Source of the DNA: Silanimonas sp044377035
GTDB lineage: Bacteria > Pseudomonadota > Gammaproteobacteria > Xanthomonadales > Xanthomonadaceae
NCBI RefSeq assembly: GCF_044377035.1
Contig: NZ_JBILJW010000009.1
Location: forward strand, 62,001-126,000
Length of the DNA stretch: 64,000 nucleotides
Reading direction: 5' to 3'
A program made the position numbers and the translations under genes. How positions within the stretch are numbered: position 1 is the first letter of the stretch; the number at the start of each line of letters is the position of its first letter. The notes beneath the pieces were generated by a model. The model did no database searches. It saw only the letters and a program-made list of their open reading frames with translations, and was not told where the DNA came from. Of the stretch, positions 53,450 to 63,543 are shown one piece after another.

Positions 53450-54205
53450 TCAGGTCCAGTCGACCACGCCGAACTCGTCGAGCAACTCGTCGCAGAGCAC
53501 GGCCCACTCGTTGGCCACCGCGCTGTTCGACGGGTTCCGCCATACCGGCTTCTTCGCCGCCAGCGCGTCGGCCACGGCGATGGCGCGACGCAGGTGCGGC
53601 GTGCGCACCTTGAACTGCTGCATCAGGCGCTGCGCGGTGGTGGCGTGCTGCTTCGCGCGCGGGTTGATGGCGTTGATGACGAACTCGGCCGGCGCGAGGT
53701 TCGGGTTCATGTGTTCGGAAATCGACACCGCCTCGGCCAGCAGCGAGGCCACGCCGTCGACGGCATAGCTCTCGGGCTGCAGCGGGATGACGAGGCGCTG
53801 CGAGGCGGCCAGCGCGGCGGTGAGGCGCAGGCCGATGGCCGGCGCGGTGTCGATGACGATGACGCTGAACTCCTTGTTGAGCGTCTTCAGGTGGCCGATG
53901 GCGGTGAAGGCCTGCGAGAGCTGGCCGCGGTCGGTGGCGTTGAGCGCGGCGGTCGCCGGCAGCACGTGGATGTTCGGATCGACCCCCTGCATCGGGACCG
54001 GCACCCCGTCGGCCGAGAACAGGCGCTCGGCGCCGTCGGCCTTCAGGGCCTTGCCGCGGTCGGCCAGCGTGCCGGTGAGGTTGCCCTGGGCGTCGAAATC
54101 GACCGCCAGCACCTTGTTGCCCCGCTCCGCGGCCCGGAAGGCCAGGTGCGCGGCCAGCGAGGTCTTGCCCACGCCGCCCTTGTGGTTCGCCACCGTCACG
54201 ATCAT
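53450..54205 (-). CDS. ParA-family ATPase without a ParB partner
   Basis: A 251-residue deviant Walker ATPase (MIVTVANHKGGVGKTSLAAHLAF, VDFDAQGNLTGTL, VIDTAPAIGLRL). No ParB or other partner gene is next to it; its neighbours are an ABC exporter and rpmB on the opposite strand. Such orphan ParA-like proteins position chemotaxis arrays, pili or other cargo in some bacteria, but nothing here says which. The ATG at 54205 is preferred over upstream in-frame codons. The 291-bp gap to rpmB must hold two divergent promoters; I see no distinctive element. Confidence 0.88.
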   Translation of the reverse strand: MIVTVANHKGGVGKTSLAAHLAFRAAERGNKVLAVDFDAQGNLTGTLADRGKALKADGAERLFSADGVPVPMQGVDPNIHVLPATAALNATDRGQLSQAFTAIGHLKTLNKEFSVIVIDTAPAIGLRLTAALAASQRLVIPLQPESYAVDGVASLLAEAVSISEHMNPNLAPAEFVINAINPRAKQHATTAQRLMQQFKVRTPHLRRAIAVADALAAKKPVWRNPSNSAVANEWAVLCDELLDEFGVVDWT

Positions 54206-54496
54206 GCGGTTCTCCCCGGTTCCGTCCAGCCCGAGTGTCGGCGGGATGGGCCCGGGGTGGCAACGGTGCGCCGCCCGGCCGCCTGAACGCCCCGTCCACC
54301 GGACTTGTCCACAGGCCGGGACGCTGGCATAGTGCGCGGCTCCCTGCGTCCGCCCGTCGGCCGCAAGGGGATGCACCGTCCCGCCCACGCGGGACCTTCC
54401 GCCCCATCGCCTTCAAGGGCACGGCCTCCGGGCCGCGGGGCGGGCCGAAGCCACCCAGGCAATGGGCGGCACCCACGCAGCACCCAGGAGAGCCTT

Positions 54497-54733
54497 ATGG
54501 GCCGCAAGTGTCAGCTGACCGGCAAGAGCGTCATGTCGGGCAACAACGTTTCGCACGCGAACAACAAGACCCGCCGTACCTTTTCGGCGAACATCCACGA
54601 ACGCCGCTTCTGGGTTGCCAGCGAGAACCGCTGGGTGAAGCTCAAGATTTCGGCGAACGCCCTGCGCACGATCGACAAGAACGGCATCGACGCCGTCCTC
54701 GCCGAGCTCCGCGCCTCCGGCGTCAAGGTCTAA
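54497..54733 (+). CDS. rpmB: 50S ribosomal protein L28
   Basis: A 78-residue large-subunit protein: MGRKCQLTGKSVMSGNNVSH, NKTRRTFSANIHERRF and LRTIDKNGIDAVLAEL. It is preceded by AGGAG at a good distance and followed 12 bp later by rpmG, the usual pair. Confidence 0.97.
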   Translation: MGRKCQLTGKSVMSGNNVSHANNKTRRTFSANIHERRFWVASENRWVKLKISANALRTIDKNGIDAVLAELRASGVKV

Positions 54734-54745
54734 GGGAGAACCACC

Positions 54746-54910
54746 ATGGCTTCGAAGCGCGACAAGATCCGTCTGGTGTCGACGGCCGGTACCGGCCACT
54801 TCTACACCACCGACAAGAACAAGAAGACGATGACCGGCAAGTTCGAGATCAAGAAGTACGATCCGACGATCCGCAAGCACGTCGCCTACAAGGAAGCGAA
54901 GATCAAGTAA
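54746..54910 (+). CDS. rpmG: 50S ribosomal protein L33
   Basis: A 54-residue protein read directly from the sequence: MASKRDKIRLVSTAGTGHFY, then TTDKNKKTMTGKFEIKKYDP and the end KHVAYKEAKIK. AGGGAG precedes the ATG. The zinc cysteines found in some L33 proteins are absent, so it is the Cys-free type. Confidence 0.95.
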   Translation: MASKRDKIRLVSTAGTGHFYTTDKNKKTMTGKFEIKKYDPTIRKHVAYKEAKIK

Positions 54911-54940
54911 GCCCTCGGCCGAACGATCCGCTCCACGAAA

Positions 54941-54964
54941 AACCCGCCGAGAGGCGGGTTTTTT
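54941..54964 (+). terminator. Intrinsic terminator of the rpmB-rpmG operon
   Basis: AACCCGCC and GGCGGGTT form an eight-base-pair stem with loop GAGA, followed by a run of T. It lies 31 bp after rpmG, and seven bases before the stop of the convergent GGDEF gene. Confidence 0.92.
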
Positions 54965-54970
54965 GTTGCC

Positions 54971-55990
54971 TCAGCCCGGGGCCACCACCACCCGGTTCCG
55001 GCCGCCGCGCTTCGCCTCGTAGAGCGCCTCGTCGGCGCGCTGCAGGGCGGCTTCCGGGGCCTCCGAGCCCTGCCACCACGCCGCCACGCCGACGCTGATC
55101 GTCACCTCGCCCGGCCCAAGCCCATCGCCACCGGCGGCGATCGCGCTTCGCAAGGCTTCGGCGAGCAGCCCGAGCTGGGCGGGATCGCGCCCACTCACCA
55201 GCACGGCGAACTCCTCGCCGCCGTAGCGGTAGAGCTTGGCGCGGCCGCGCTCCGCCTCCGACTGCAGCGCGCGTTGCAACGTGCTGGCCACCGCCATCAA
55301 TACGCGGTCGCCCTCGAGGTGGCCGCGTTGGTCGTTGATGGCCTTGAAGTGATCGACGTCGGCCAGCAGCACGCCGAGGCGCGTGGCTTCGGCACGCGGC
55401 GCGACACGCCGCGCCATCGCCTCGTTGAATCGGCGGCGATTGAAGCAGCCGGTCAGGCCGTCGCGGTCGCCGACCTCGCGGAGCATCACGCCGGCGCGCT
55501 CCTCCAGCAGCGCGTAGGTGGTGACGAAGCACACCATCAGGCCGTAGACGCTGGCGAAACGCACGACGTCGATCGGAGCGATCTGCAACATCGCGACGCC
55601 GCAGACGAACAGGCCAAAGACCAGCATCGCGACCATCGCGCGCCAGGCTGGCAGCAGGAACACGACGACCACCGGGAACAGGAAGCCCCAGTAGTGCAGC
55701 GGGCGCTCGTGCCACCAGCCGAAGCCGATGGCGAACACGATGAGGCCGAGGATCACGCCGAAGAAGGCCATGGTGCCGGCACGCCTTGGCAGCCAGAGCA
55801 GGCCCAGCAGGCTCGTGGCATTGAGCGTGAAAACGATCCAGGCCAGCCGCGCGGTGTCGGTCAGGCCCAACGAGGTGTTGAGCAGGCCGAGCGCGAGCAT
55901 CAGGGTCGACATCAGGGCGACCAGCACCAGCGCCACGCGCCAGCGCAGCGTCTCGCGGGTCTCGGCGTAGCTGGGCCGCGTGGTCGACAT
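54971..55990 (-). CDS. Membrane-anchored diguanylate cyclase
   Basis: A 339-residue protein with about six N-terminal membrane helices (residues 20-160) of no recognised sensor family, followed by a GGDEF domain: DRDGLTGCFNRRRFNEAM, DVDHFKAINDQRGH and GGEEF at 257-261. The signature is intact and there is no RxxD inhibitory site. It is convergent with rpmG, with the rpmG terminator between. Confidence 0.9.
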   Translation of the reverse strand: MSTTRPSYAETRETLRWRVALVLVALMSTLMLALGLLNTSLGLTDTARLAWIVFTLNATSLLGLLWLPRRAGTMAFFGVILGLIVFAIGFGWWHERPLHYWGFLFPVVVVFLLPAWRAMVAMLVFGLFVCGVAMLQIAPIDVVRFASVYGLMVCFVTTYALLEERAGVMLREVGDRDGLTGCFNRRRFNEAMARRVAPRAEATRLGVLLADVDHFKAINDQRGHLEGDRVLMAVASTLQRALQSEAERGRAKLYRYGGEEFAVLVSGRDPAQLGLLAEALRSAIAAGGDGLGPGEVTISVGVAAWWQGSEAPEAALQRADEALYEAKRGGRNRVVVAPG

Positions 55991-56025
55991 GCCCTCTCCC
56001 CAGGGTGCCCACCAGCCTAAACGAG

Positions 56026-56050
56026 CACGGCGCCCCGTGGGGGCGCCGTG
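56026..56050. terminator. Strong hairpin after the MFS gene
   Basis: Eleven-base perfect arms (CACGGCGCCCC and GGGGCGCCGTG) with a three-base loop lie 27 bp after the MFS stop. On the minus strand a short GTTTA follows. Probably ends MFS transcription before the GGDEF gene. Confidence 0.65.
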
Positions 56051-56076
56051 TCCGGGCGATCACCGGTTTTGACGAC

Positions 56077-57765
56077 TCACTCGTCGATCGGCACGTCCTT
56101 GGTCTCGCGGAGGAACAGGGTGCCGATGACCAGGCTCAGGGCCGCAATCGCGATCGGGTACCAGAGGCCGCTGTAGATGTTGCCGGTGAAGGCCACGAGG
56201 GCGAAAGCCGTGGTCGGCAGGAAGCCGCCGAACCAGCCGTTGCCGATGTGGTACGGGAGCGACATCGACGTGTAGCGGATGCGCGTCGGGAACATCTCGA
56301 CCAGCCACGCCGCGATCGGGCCGTACACCATCGTCACGTACAGCACGAGGATGGTCAGCAGCAGCAGCACCATCGGCTCGTTGACCGCGGCCGGGTCGGC
56401 CGCCGCCGGGTAGCCCGCGGCAACCAGCGCGGTCTTCAGGCTGGCGGCATAGGCCTCGCTGCGGGCCTTGAACTCGGCGGCCGGCAGGCCGGCGCCGTCG
56501 AAGGCGGGCAGCACCACGTCGCCGACGCGCACCTCGGCGATGGCGCCGGTCGGCATCTCGGCATTGCTGTAGGGCACGCCGGCCTTGGTCAGCGCGCCCT
56601 TGGCCACGTCGCAGCTGTTGGTGAACACCGTCTTGCCGACCGGGTCGAACATCACGTTGCAGTTGTCGGGGTCGGCGCTGACCACGACCGGCGAGGTGGC
56701 AATGGCCGCGTCGAGCGCCGGGTTGGCGTAGTGCGTCAGGCCCTTGAAGATCGGGATAAAGGTCAATGCGGCCAGCAAGCACCCACCCATGATGATGCTC
56801 TTGCGCCCGATCTTGTCGGAAAGCCAGCCGAAGAAGATGAAGAACGGCGTGCCAATGGCGAGGGCGCCGGCGATGAGCAGGTTGGCGGTGGTCGGATCGA
56901 CCTTGATGGTCTGCTGCAGGAAGAACAGCGCGTAGAACTGCCCGGCGTACCAGACCACGGCCTGGCCGGCGGTCGCGCCGATCAGCGCGAGCAGGACGAT
57001 CTTGCCGTTCTTCCAGTTGCCGAAGCTTTCGCTGATCGGTGCCTTGGAAGTCTTGTTCTCGTCCTTCATCTGCTGGAAGACCGGCGACTCGTGCAGCTGT
57101 GTGCGGATGTAGACGGAGATCGCCAGCAGCACCACCGAAAGGATGAAGGGCAAGCGCCAGCCCCAGGCGTCGAAGGCCTCGTTGCCCAGCAGCAGGCGGC
57201 AGCCGAGGATGACCGCCAGCGACAGGAACAGGCCGATCGTCGCGGTGGTCTGGATGAAGCTGGTGTACAGGCCGCGCTCGCCCTGTGGCGCATGCTCGGC
57301 GACGTAGGTCGCGGCACCACCGTACTCGCCGCCGAGCGCCAGGCCTTGCAGCATGCGCAGCACGATCAGGATGATCGGGGCCGCAACGCCGATCGATCCA
57401 TAGCCGGGCAGGATGCCGACGAGGAAGGTCGAGACGCCCATCAGGACGATGGTGATGAGGAAGGTGAACTTGCGGCCGACGAGATCGCCGAGCCGTCCGA
57501 ACACCAGCGCGCCGAAGGGCCGGACCGCGAAGCCGGCGGCGAAGGCCAGCAGGGCGAAGATGAAGCCCGAGGTCGGGTCGAGCGCGGTGAAGAAGTGCTT
57601 GGCGATGATCGCGGCGAGCGCGCCGTAGAGGAAGAAGTCGTACCACTCGAACACCGTGCCGAGGCTCGAGGCGAGGATGACCTTGCGGTGGCTCTTGTCG
57701 ATGCCGTCGCCGAAGGCGTGGGCCGGCTTGCCGGCCGGCTGGGGGGCGTTCGGGATGGCGGCCAT
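56077..57765 (-). CDS. MFS transporter (metabolite:H+ symporter type) with a large insert
   Basis: A 562-residue transporter of the MHS group: SSLGTVFEWYDFFLYGALAA at the start, FGRLGDLVGRKFTF after helix 2, GLALGGEYGGAATYVAEHAP, and FGWLSDKIGRKSIIMGG between the halves. The group contains proline/betaine, alpha-ketoglutarate and dicarboxylate symporters; the substrate is open. About 120 residues, roughly 342-460, form an unusual soluble loop with two Cys, hence the extra length. The ATG at 57765 has AGGAG upstream. It diverges from acs across 147 bp, suggesting acetate or organic-acid uptake. Confidence 0.88.
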   Translation of the reverse strand: MAAIPNAPQPAGKPAHAFGDGIDKSHRKVILASSLGTVFEWYDFFLYGALAAIIAKHFFTALDPTSGFIFALLAFAAGFAVRPFGALVFGRLGDLVGRKFTFLITIVLMGVSTFLVGILPGYGSIGVAAPIILIVLRMLQGLALGGEYGGAATYVAEHAPQGERGLYTSFIQTTATIGLFLSLAVILGCRLLLGNEAFDAWGWRLPFILSVVLLAISVYIRTQLHESPVFQQMKDENKTSKAPISESFGNWKNGKIVLLALIGATAGQAVVWYAGQFYALFFLQQTIKVDPTTANLLIAGALAIGTPFFIFFGWLSDKIGRKSIIMGGCLLAALTFIPIFKGLTHYANPALDAAIATSPVVVSADPDNCNVMFDPVGKTVFTNSCDVAKGALTKAGVPYSNAEMPTGAIAEVRVGDVVLPAFDGAGLPAAEFKARSEAYAASLKTALVAAGYPAAADPAAVNEPMVLLLLTILVLYVTMVYGPIAAWLVEMFPTRIRYTSMSLPYHIGNGWFGGFLPTTAFALVAFTGNIYSGLWYPIAIAALSLVIGTLFLRETKDVPIDE

Positions 57766-57912
57766 GGGGCGCTCCTGAAGAAAGCATGCTTGGCGTGTGC
57801 CGAGCTTTGGCGACGGACTGTAGACGAGGTGGACGGCCATCGCGCCCTGACAGGCGAGACAGCGCCCGCCCTGCGTCGCACACTGGGCGGATCCCGAGAG
57901 CGAGCCCCCGCC

Positions 57913-59865
57913 ATGGCCACCCCCGACGACCGCCTGCCCATTCCCGCCGACTTCGCCGCGCGGGCGCACTACGACAGCGCCCGCCTGGCGCAGGCCCGTG
58001 CCACCTTCGAGCGCGACCCGGACACGTGGTGGCGCTCGCTGGCCGAGCGCCTCGACTGGTCGCGCTTCCCGACCGAGATCGAGGACGTCGACTTCGATGC
58101 CGAGCGCTTCCGCATCCGCTGGTACGGCGACGGCGAACTCAACGTCGCGGCCAACTGCCTCGACCGCCAGCTCGCCACGAACGGCGACAAGGCGGCGATC
58201 CTGTTCGAACCGGATGACCCGAAGGAACCGGCGCAGCGCATCAGTTACCGCGAACTGCACGCCCGCGTTTGTCGCTTGGCGAATGCGCTGCAGAATCTCG
58301 GCGTGAAGCGAGGTGATCGCATCACCATCTACCTGCCGATGATCCCCGAAGCCGCCGTGGCCATGCTGGCCTGCGCGCGCATCGGCGCCGTGCATTCGGT
58401 GGTGTTCGGCGGCTTCGCGCCGCACGCGGTGGCCGACCGCATCGCCGACTGCGGCAGCACGCTGGTGATCACCGCCGACGAGGCGCGTCGCGGCGGCAAG
58501 CGCATCCCGCTGAAGGCCACCATCGACGAAGCCTTGGCGATGCCGGGCACAACGACCGTCTCGACGGTGCTGGTGGTGCGCAACACCGGCGCCGCGGTGC
58601 CCATGCAGATGCCGCGCGACCGCTGGTATGAATCGGTGGTCGAAGGCCAACCCGACGCGCACGACGCGCCGGTGATGGGCGCCGAGGACCCGCTGTTCAT
58701 CCTCTACACCTCGGGCTCCACCGGGAAGCCGAAAGGCGTGCTGCACACCTCGGGCGGCTACCTCGCGTGGGCGAGTTGGACCTTCCACGCCGTGTTCGAC
58801 CATCGTCCCGACGATGTGTTCTTCTGCACCGCCGACGTCGGTTGGATCACCGGCCACAGCTACATCGTCTACGGTCCCTTGAGCAACGGCGCCACCGCGG
58901 TGATGTTCGAAGGCGTGCCGACGTGGCCGGATTCGGGCCGCCTTTGGGACATCGTCGACCGCCACGGCGTCACCATCCTCTACACCGCGCCGACCGCCAT
59001 CCGCGCGCTGATGCGCGACGGCGACGAGCCGGTGAAGAAGCGCTCGCGCAAGACGCTGCGCCTGCTCGGCACCGTCGGCGAACCGATCAACCCCGAAGCC
59101 TGGCGCTGGTACCACCGCGTGGTCGGCGACGAGCGCTGCCCGGTGGTCGACACCTGGTGGCAGACCGAAACCGGCGGGATGCTGATCTCGCCGATCCCCG
59201 GCGCCGTCGAGGCGAAACCGGGCTCTGCCACGCAGCCCCTGCCCGGCATCCGTCCGGCGCTCGTCGACGCGGACGGCAAGATCCTCGAAGGAGCCACGAG
59301 CGGCAACCTCGTGTTGCTGGGCTCCTGGCCCGGGCAGATGCGCACGGTGTTCGGTGACCACGCGCGATTCATCGACACCTACTTCAAGGCCTACCGCGGC
59401 ATGTACTTCACCGGCGACGGCTGCCGTCGCGACGAAGACGGCTACTACTGGATCACCGGCCGCGTCGACGACGTCATCAACGTGTCGGGGCATCGCATCG
59501 GCACCGCGGAAGTGGAAAGCGCGCTGGTGTCTCACGCCACCGTGGCCGAAGCGGCCGTGGTTGGATTTCCGCATGACATCAAGGGCCAGGGCATCTACGC
59601 CTACGTGACGTTGAAGGCGGGCATCGACATGGACGACGCGCTGCTTGCCGAACTGAAGCAGCAGGTGCGCCACGAGATCGGGCCGATCGCCCAGCCTGAC
59701 CACATCCAGTTCGCGCCCGGCCTACCGAAGACGCGCAGCGGCAAGATCATGCGGCGCATCCTGCGCAAGATCGCCGAGAACGCACCGGACCAATTGGGCG
59801 ACACGACGACCCTGGCCGATCCGGCGGTGGTGCAGCACCTCGTCGAGCACCGGCTGGTGCGCTGA
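57913..59865 (+). CDS. acs: Acetyl-CoA synthetase
   Basis: A 650-residue AMP-forming ligase that activates acetate. YTSGSTGKPKGVLHTSGGY is the phosphate loop, VDTWWQTETGG is the AMP-binding block, GYYWITGRVDDVINVSGHRIGTAE is the hinge, and RSGKIMRR near the C-terminus holds the regulatory Lys known to be acetylated in this family. Normal length. The ATG at 57913 is preceded by a purine-rich stretch, and the frame is open upstream only on paper. It converges on the LytTR gene. Confidence 0.96.
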   Translation: MATPDDRLPIPADFAARAHYDSARLAQARATFERDPDTWWRSLAERLDWSRFPTEIEDVDFDAERFRIRWYGDGELNVAANCLDRQLATNGDKAAILFEPDDPKEPAQRISYRELHARVCRLANALQNLGVKRGDRITIYLPMIPEAAVAMLACARIGAVHSVVFGGFAPHAVADRIADCGSTLVITADEARRGGKRIPLKATIDEALAMPGTTTVSTVLVVRNTGAAVPMQMPRDRWYESVVEGQPDAHDAPVMGAEDPLFILYTSGSTGKPKGVLHTSGGYLAWASWTFHAVFDHRPDDVFFCTADVGWITGHSYIVYGPLSNGATAVMFEGVPTWPDSGRLWDIVDRHGVTILYTAPTAIRALMRDGDEPVKKRSRKTLRLLGTVGEPINPEAWRWYHRVVGDERCPVVDTWWQTETGGMLISPIPGAVEAKPGSATQPLPGIRPALVDADGKILEGATSGNLVLLGSWPGQMRTVFGDHARFIDTYFKAYRGMYFTGDGCRRDEDGYYWITGRVDDVINVSGHRIGTAEVESALVSHATVAEAAVVGFPHDIKGQGIYAYVTLKAGIDMDDALLAELKQQVRHEIGPIAQPDHIQFAPGLPKTRSGKIMRRILRKIAENAPDQLGDTTTLADPAVVQHLVEHRLVR

Positions 59866-59872
59866 GGTCGAC

Positions 59873-60772
59873 TCAGCCCATCGGATCGATCACGAATCCG
59901 CTGCCGAGGCGCTCGCGCACCTCGGCGAGGCGACGCCGGCTGATCGGTACGCGCTCACCGCCGCGCAGCTCGCAGGCCCAGCCCTTGGCGCTCTTCGAGA
60001 CGCGCCGCAGGTGCGCGAACGCGATCCAGTGCGAGCGGTGCACGCGCAGGCCCGCCTCGGGCAGGGCGGCCTCGACTTCGGCGAGGCTGCCCAGCACCGT
60101 CGCCCGGCCCAACGCGGTGCGCACTTGCAGGTAGTGCAGGTCGGCATCGATGCGGACGATATCGCGACCGATGGCGGCGGGCAGGCGTTCGAAAAAGGGC
60201 GATGCGGCCAGCTCGGGCGTGTCGTGCGCCGGCGCGATCGTCGCATCGACGATCCCAGCGTCGCTGCGGTCGTTGCCCACGACCATCGGCGGAATCGGGC
60301 TGCCGCCCACGGGGGCCGACGGGGACTCGCGGATCACCGTGGGCGCCAGCGGCACGAGGTTCAGCAGCGCCCAGCTGACGAGGTAGCTCGGCGCCAGTTG
60401 CAGCCATTCGGCCACCAGGGCCAGCCCGCCACCCGCCGCCTCCCACTGGTCCAGGACGTCGTCCGACGGGCCTTCCGCCGGCATCGGGAACAGGCGCTCG
60501 AAACCGAGGGCCAGGGGAGCGAAAGCGAGGCTGCCCAGCAGGCCACCGACCAGCAGGCGTGACCAGGCCGGCGCCGCCCTCAGGATGGACCAACGCGCCG
60601 TGGCATGGGTGGCGACGATGGCCAGCGCGAGCCCGACCCCGATGTGCACAATCCACACCGCCCAAGCGGCGAACCAGGGCAACGTCCGCGTCGGCTCCGG
60701 CTCGAGTTGGGCGAACAGCAGGGCCAAGGCGATGACGACGATCGGCCAGGTGCGGGCGTAATGGGCGGTCAT
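59873..60772 (-). CDS. Membrane protein with a LytTR DNA-binding domain
   Basis: A 299-residue protein. Four membrane helices (about residues 8-25, 32-58, 70-92 and 115-145) precede a linker and a C-terminal LytTR domain (IGRDIVRIDADLHYLQVRTALG, VHRSHWIAFAHLRRVSK, RVPISRRRLAEVRERL). There is no receiver domain. The usual LytTR regulators bind direct repeats near promoters; here the domain would be tethered to the inner membrane. It diverges from the beta-barrel gene, a possible target. Its stop is 7 bp from the acs stop. Confidence 0.85.
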   Translation of the reverse strand: MTAHYARTWPIVVIALALLFAQLEPEPTRTLPWFAAWAVWIVHIGVGLALAIVATHATARWSILRAAPAWSRLLVGGLLGSLAFAPLALGFERLFPMPAEGPSDDVLDQWEAAGGGLALVAEWLQLAPSYLVSWALLNLVPLAPTVIRESPSAPVGGSPIPPMVVGNDRSDAGIVDATIAPAHDTPELAASPFFERLPAAIGRDIVRIDADLHYLQVRTALGRATVLGSLAEVEAALPEAGLRVHRSHWIAFAHLRRVSKSAKGWACELRGGERVPISRRRLAEVRERLGSGFVIDPMG

Positions 60773-60913
60773 GGCGGGAGTTTAGGGCGGCCGTTCGTGC
60801 AGGCAACGTGCCGCTGGTGCAGCCGGCACACGACGGTCACACCAGCGTCGATGCGGCGTGGGCAGCTTAGGGGCACCGCGCACCCCGGCGCGGCCTGACC
60901 CGGAGACCCCGAG

Positions 60914-61588
60914 ATGACCCGACACACGACCCCGACCCCCCGCCGCCGCGCCGCCCTCTGCCTCGCGCTGGCCCTGGCTGCCGCGCCAGCGGCCCAAGCC
61001 AGCGACGAGGGCCTCTACGCCACCGCCCTGCTCGGCCTCGCCAACCAGTCCGACCAGACGCTGACCTGGAGCGGCATCACCGCCCCGCCGTCCGGGAATC
61101 AATCGCGCAACCTCGCCCTCGACAGCGGCCTGCTCGGCGGCGGCGCCCTCGGCTGGGCCTTCGGGAACGGCTGGCGGGTGGAGGGCGAATTCGTCTACCA
61201 GAGCGTCGACGCCGGCAATCCCGGCTTCGCCGCGCCCGGCCCGCAGGGCAACGGCGACAACTTCGCCTCGACCAGCGCCGCCGTGAACCTGCTCTACGAC
61301 ATCGACCTGTTCGGCTCGGAGAAGGCCCGGACCTACGTCGGCGTGGGCTATGCCCAGTTGACGGAGGTCGACATGGACATCGGCAGTTCGTCCTACAGCG
61401 GCGATGGTGACGGCATCCAGCTTCTGTTCGGGGCGCGCTACGACCTCGGCGATAACCTCTTCATGGATGCCGGGCTGCGATGGCTCGACGCCGGCAAGGT
61501 GACGCTCGATGCCGAGACCGGCAGCGGTCGCATCACGACCGATTACGCGCCTTGGGCGGTGACGGTGGGTCTCGGCTGGCGCTTCTGA
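60914..61588 (+). CDS. Outer-membrane beta-barrel protein
   Basis: A 224-residue protein with a signal peptide (residues 1-29, ending AQA) and amphipathic strands ending in the terminal aromatic FVYQ-type and final Phe that the BAM complex recognises (VTVGLGWRF). The short Gly-rich strand pattern (ALLGLANQ, LGGGALGWAFGNGWRVEGEFVYQ) fits a small eight-stranded OmpW/OmpX-like porin. The exact family is uncertain. It is divergent from the LytTR gene across 141 bp. Confidence 0.8.
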   Translation: MTRHTTPTPRRRAALCLALALAAAPAAQASDEGLYATALLGLANQSDQTLTWSGITAPPSGNQSRNLALDSGLLGGGALGWAFGNGWRVEGEFVYQSVDAGNPGFAAPGPQGNGDNFASTSAAVNLLYDIDLFGSEKARTYVGVGYAQLTEVDMDIGSSSYSGDGDGIQLLFGARYDLGDNLFMDAGLRWLDAGKVTLDAETGSGRITTDYAPWAVTVGLGWRF

Positions 61589-61613
61589 GCAAGGGCGGGC
61601 CAACCGACCCCGC

Positions 61614-62310
61614 TCAACCCGCGCGCCGCGGCCCGTCGCTGACGATGCGCCCGTCGACCAGCTCGATCACCCGGTCGCAGCGGTCGGCGAGGCGCGGGTC
61701 ATGCGTCACCACCAGCACGGCGAAGCCGCGCTCGGCGTGCAGCCGGCGCAGCAGGGCGAAGACCTCGTCGGCCGTCTGCGTGTCGAGGTTGCCGGTGGGC
61801 TCGTCGGCGAGCAGCAGGGCGGGCCGCGCCATCAGCGCACGGACGATGGCCACGCGCTGCTGCTGGCCGCCGGAGAGCGCCATCGGTTTGCGGTCGGCGA
61901 GCGTGCCGAGGCCCACGGCTTCCAGCAGCTCCTTCGCCTCGGCGATGAGGGCGGGCGTGGGTCGGCCCTCGCGGGCCAGCCTCGGCATCATCACGTTCTC
62001 CAGCGCGGTGAACGCCGGCAGCAAGTGGTGGAACTGGAACACGAAGCCGATGGCTTCGCCGCGCAGCCGCGTGCGGGTGTCGTCGTCGAGCGCGCGCGTC
62101 GGTTGGCCGAGCAGTTCGATCTCGCCCTCGGTGGGCGAGTCGAGCTGGCCCAGCAGATTCAACAGCGTCGTCTTGCCCGAGCCCGACGGGCCAATGAGTG
62201 CTGCGAACTCGCCGCGGCGCAATTCGAAACCAAGGCCGTGCAGCACTTCGATCTCGCTGGGCAGGCCGACGTTGTAGCGCTTGCGCACGCCGTCGAGGCG
62301 CAGGACGAGG

Positions 62311-62321
<11 letters not shown>
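61614..62321 (-). CDS. ABC transporter ATP-binding protein (MacB/LolD-like)
   Basis: A 235-residue ATPase: IGPSGSGKTTLLNLLGQLD (Walker A), LSGGQQQRVAIVRAL (signature), LLLADEPTGNLD (Walker B) and VVTHD (H-loop). The start is the GTG at 62321, which overlaps the permease stop by 11 bp. Sequence type fits both lipoprotein-releasing LolD and MacB-type exporters; the adaptor gene upstream points to the latter. Confidence 0.9.

Positions 62322-63539
<1,218 letters not shown>

Positions 63540-63543
<4 letters not shown>

Noticed and set aside
49100..54500. parS site near parA-parB
   Set aside because: I looked for the TGTTTCACGTGAAACA pattern and its close variants and found no convincing match; the site may lie outside the window.
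56005..57912. Upstream extension of the acs frame, giving a 1286-residue protein
   Set aside because: The extension lies antisense to the MFS gene and has the His/Asp/Glu-rich composition of a shadow frame; acs starts at 57913.
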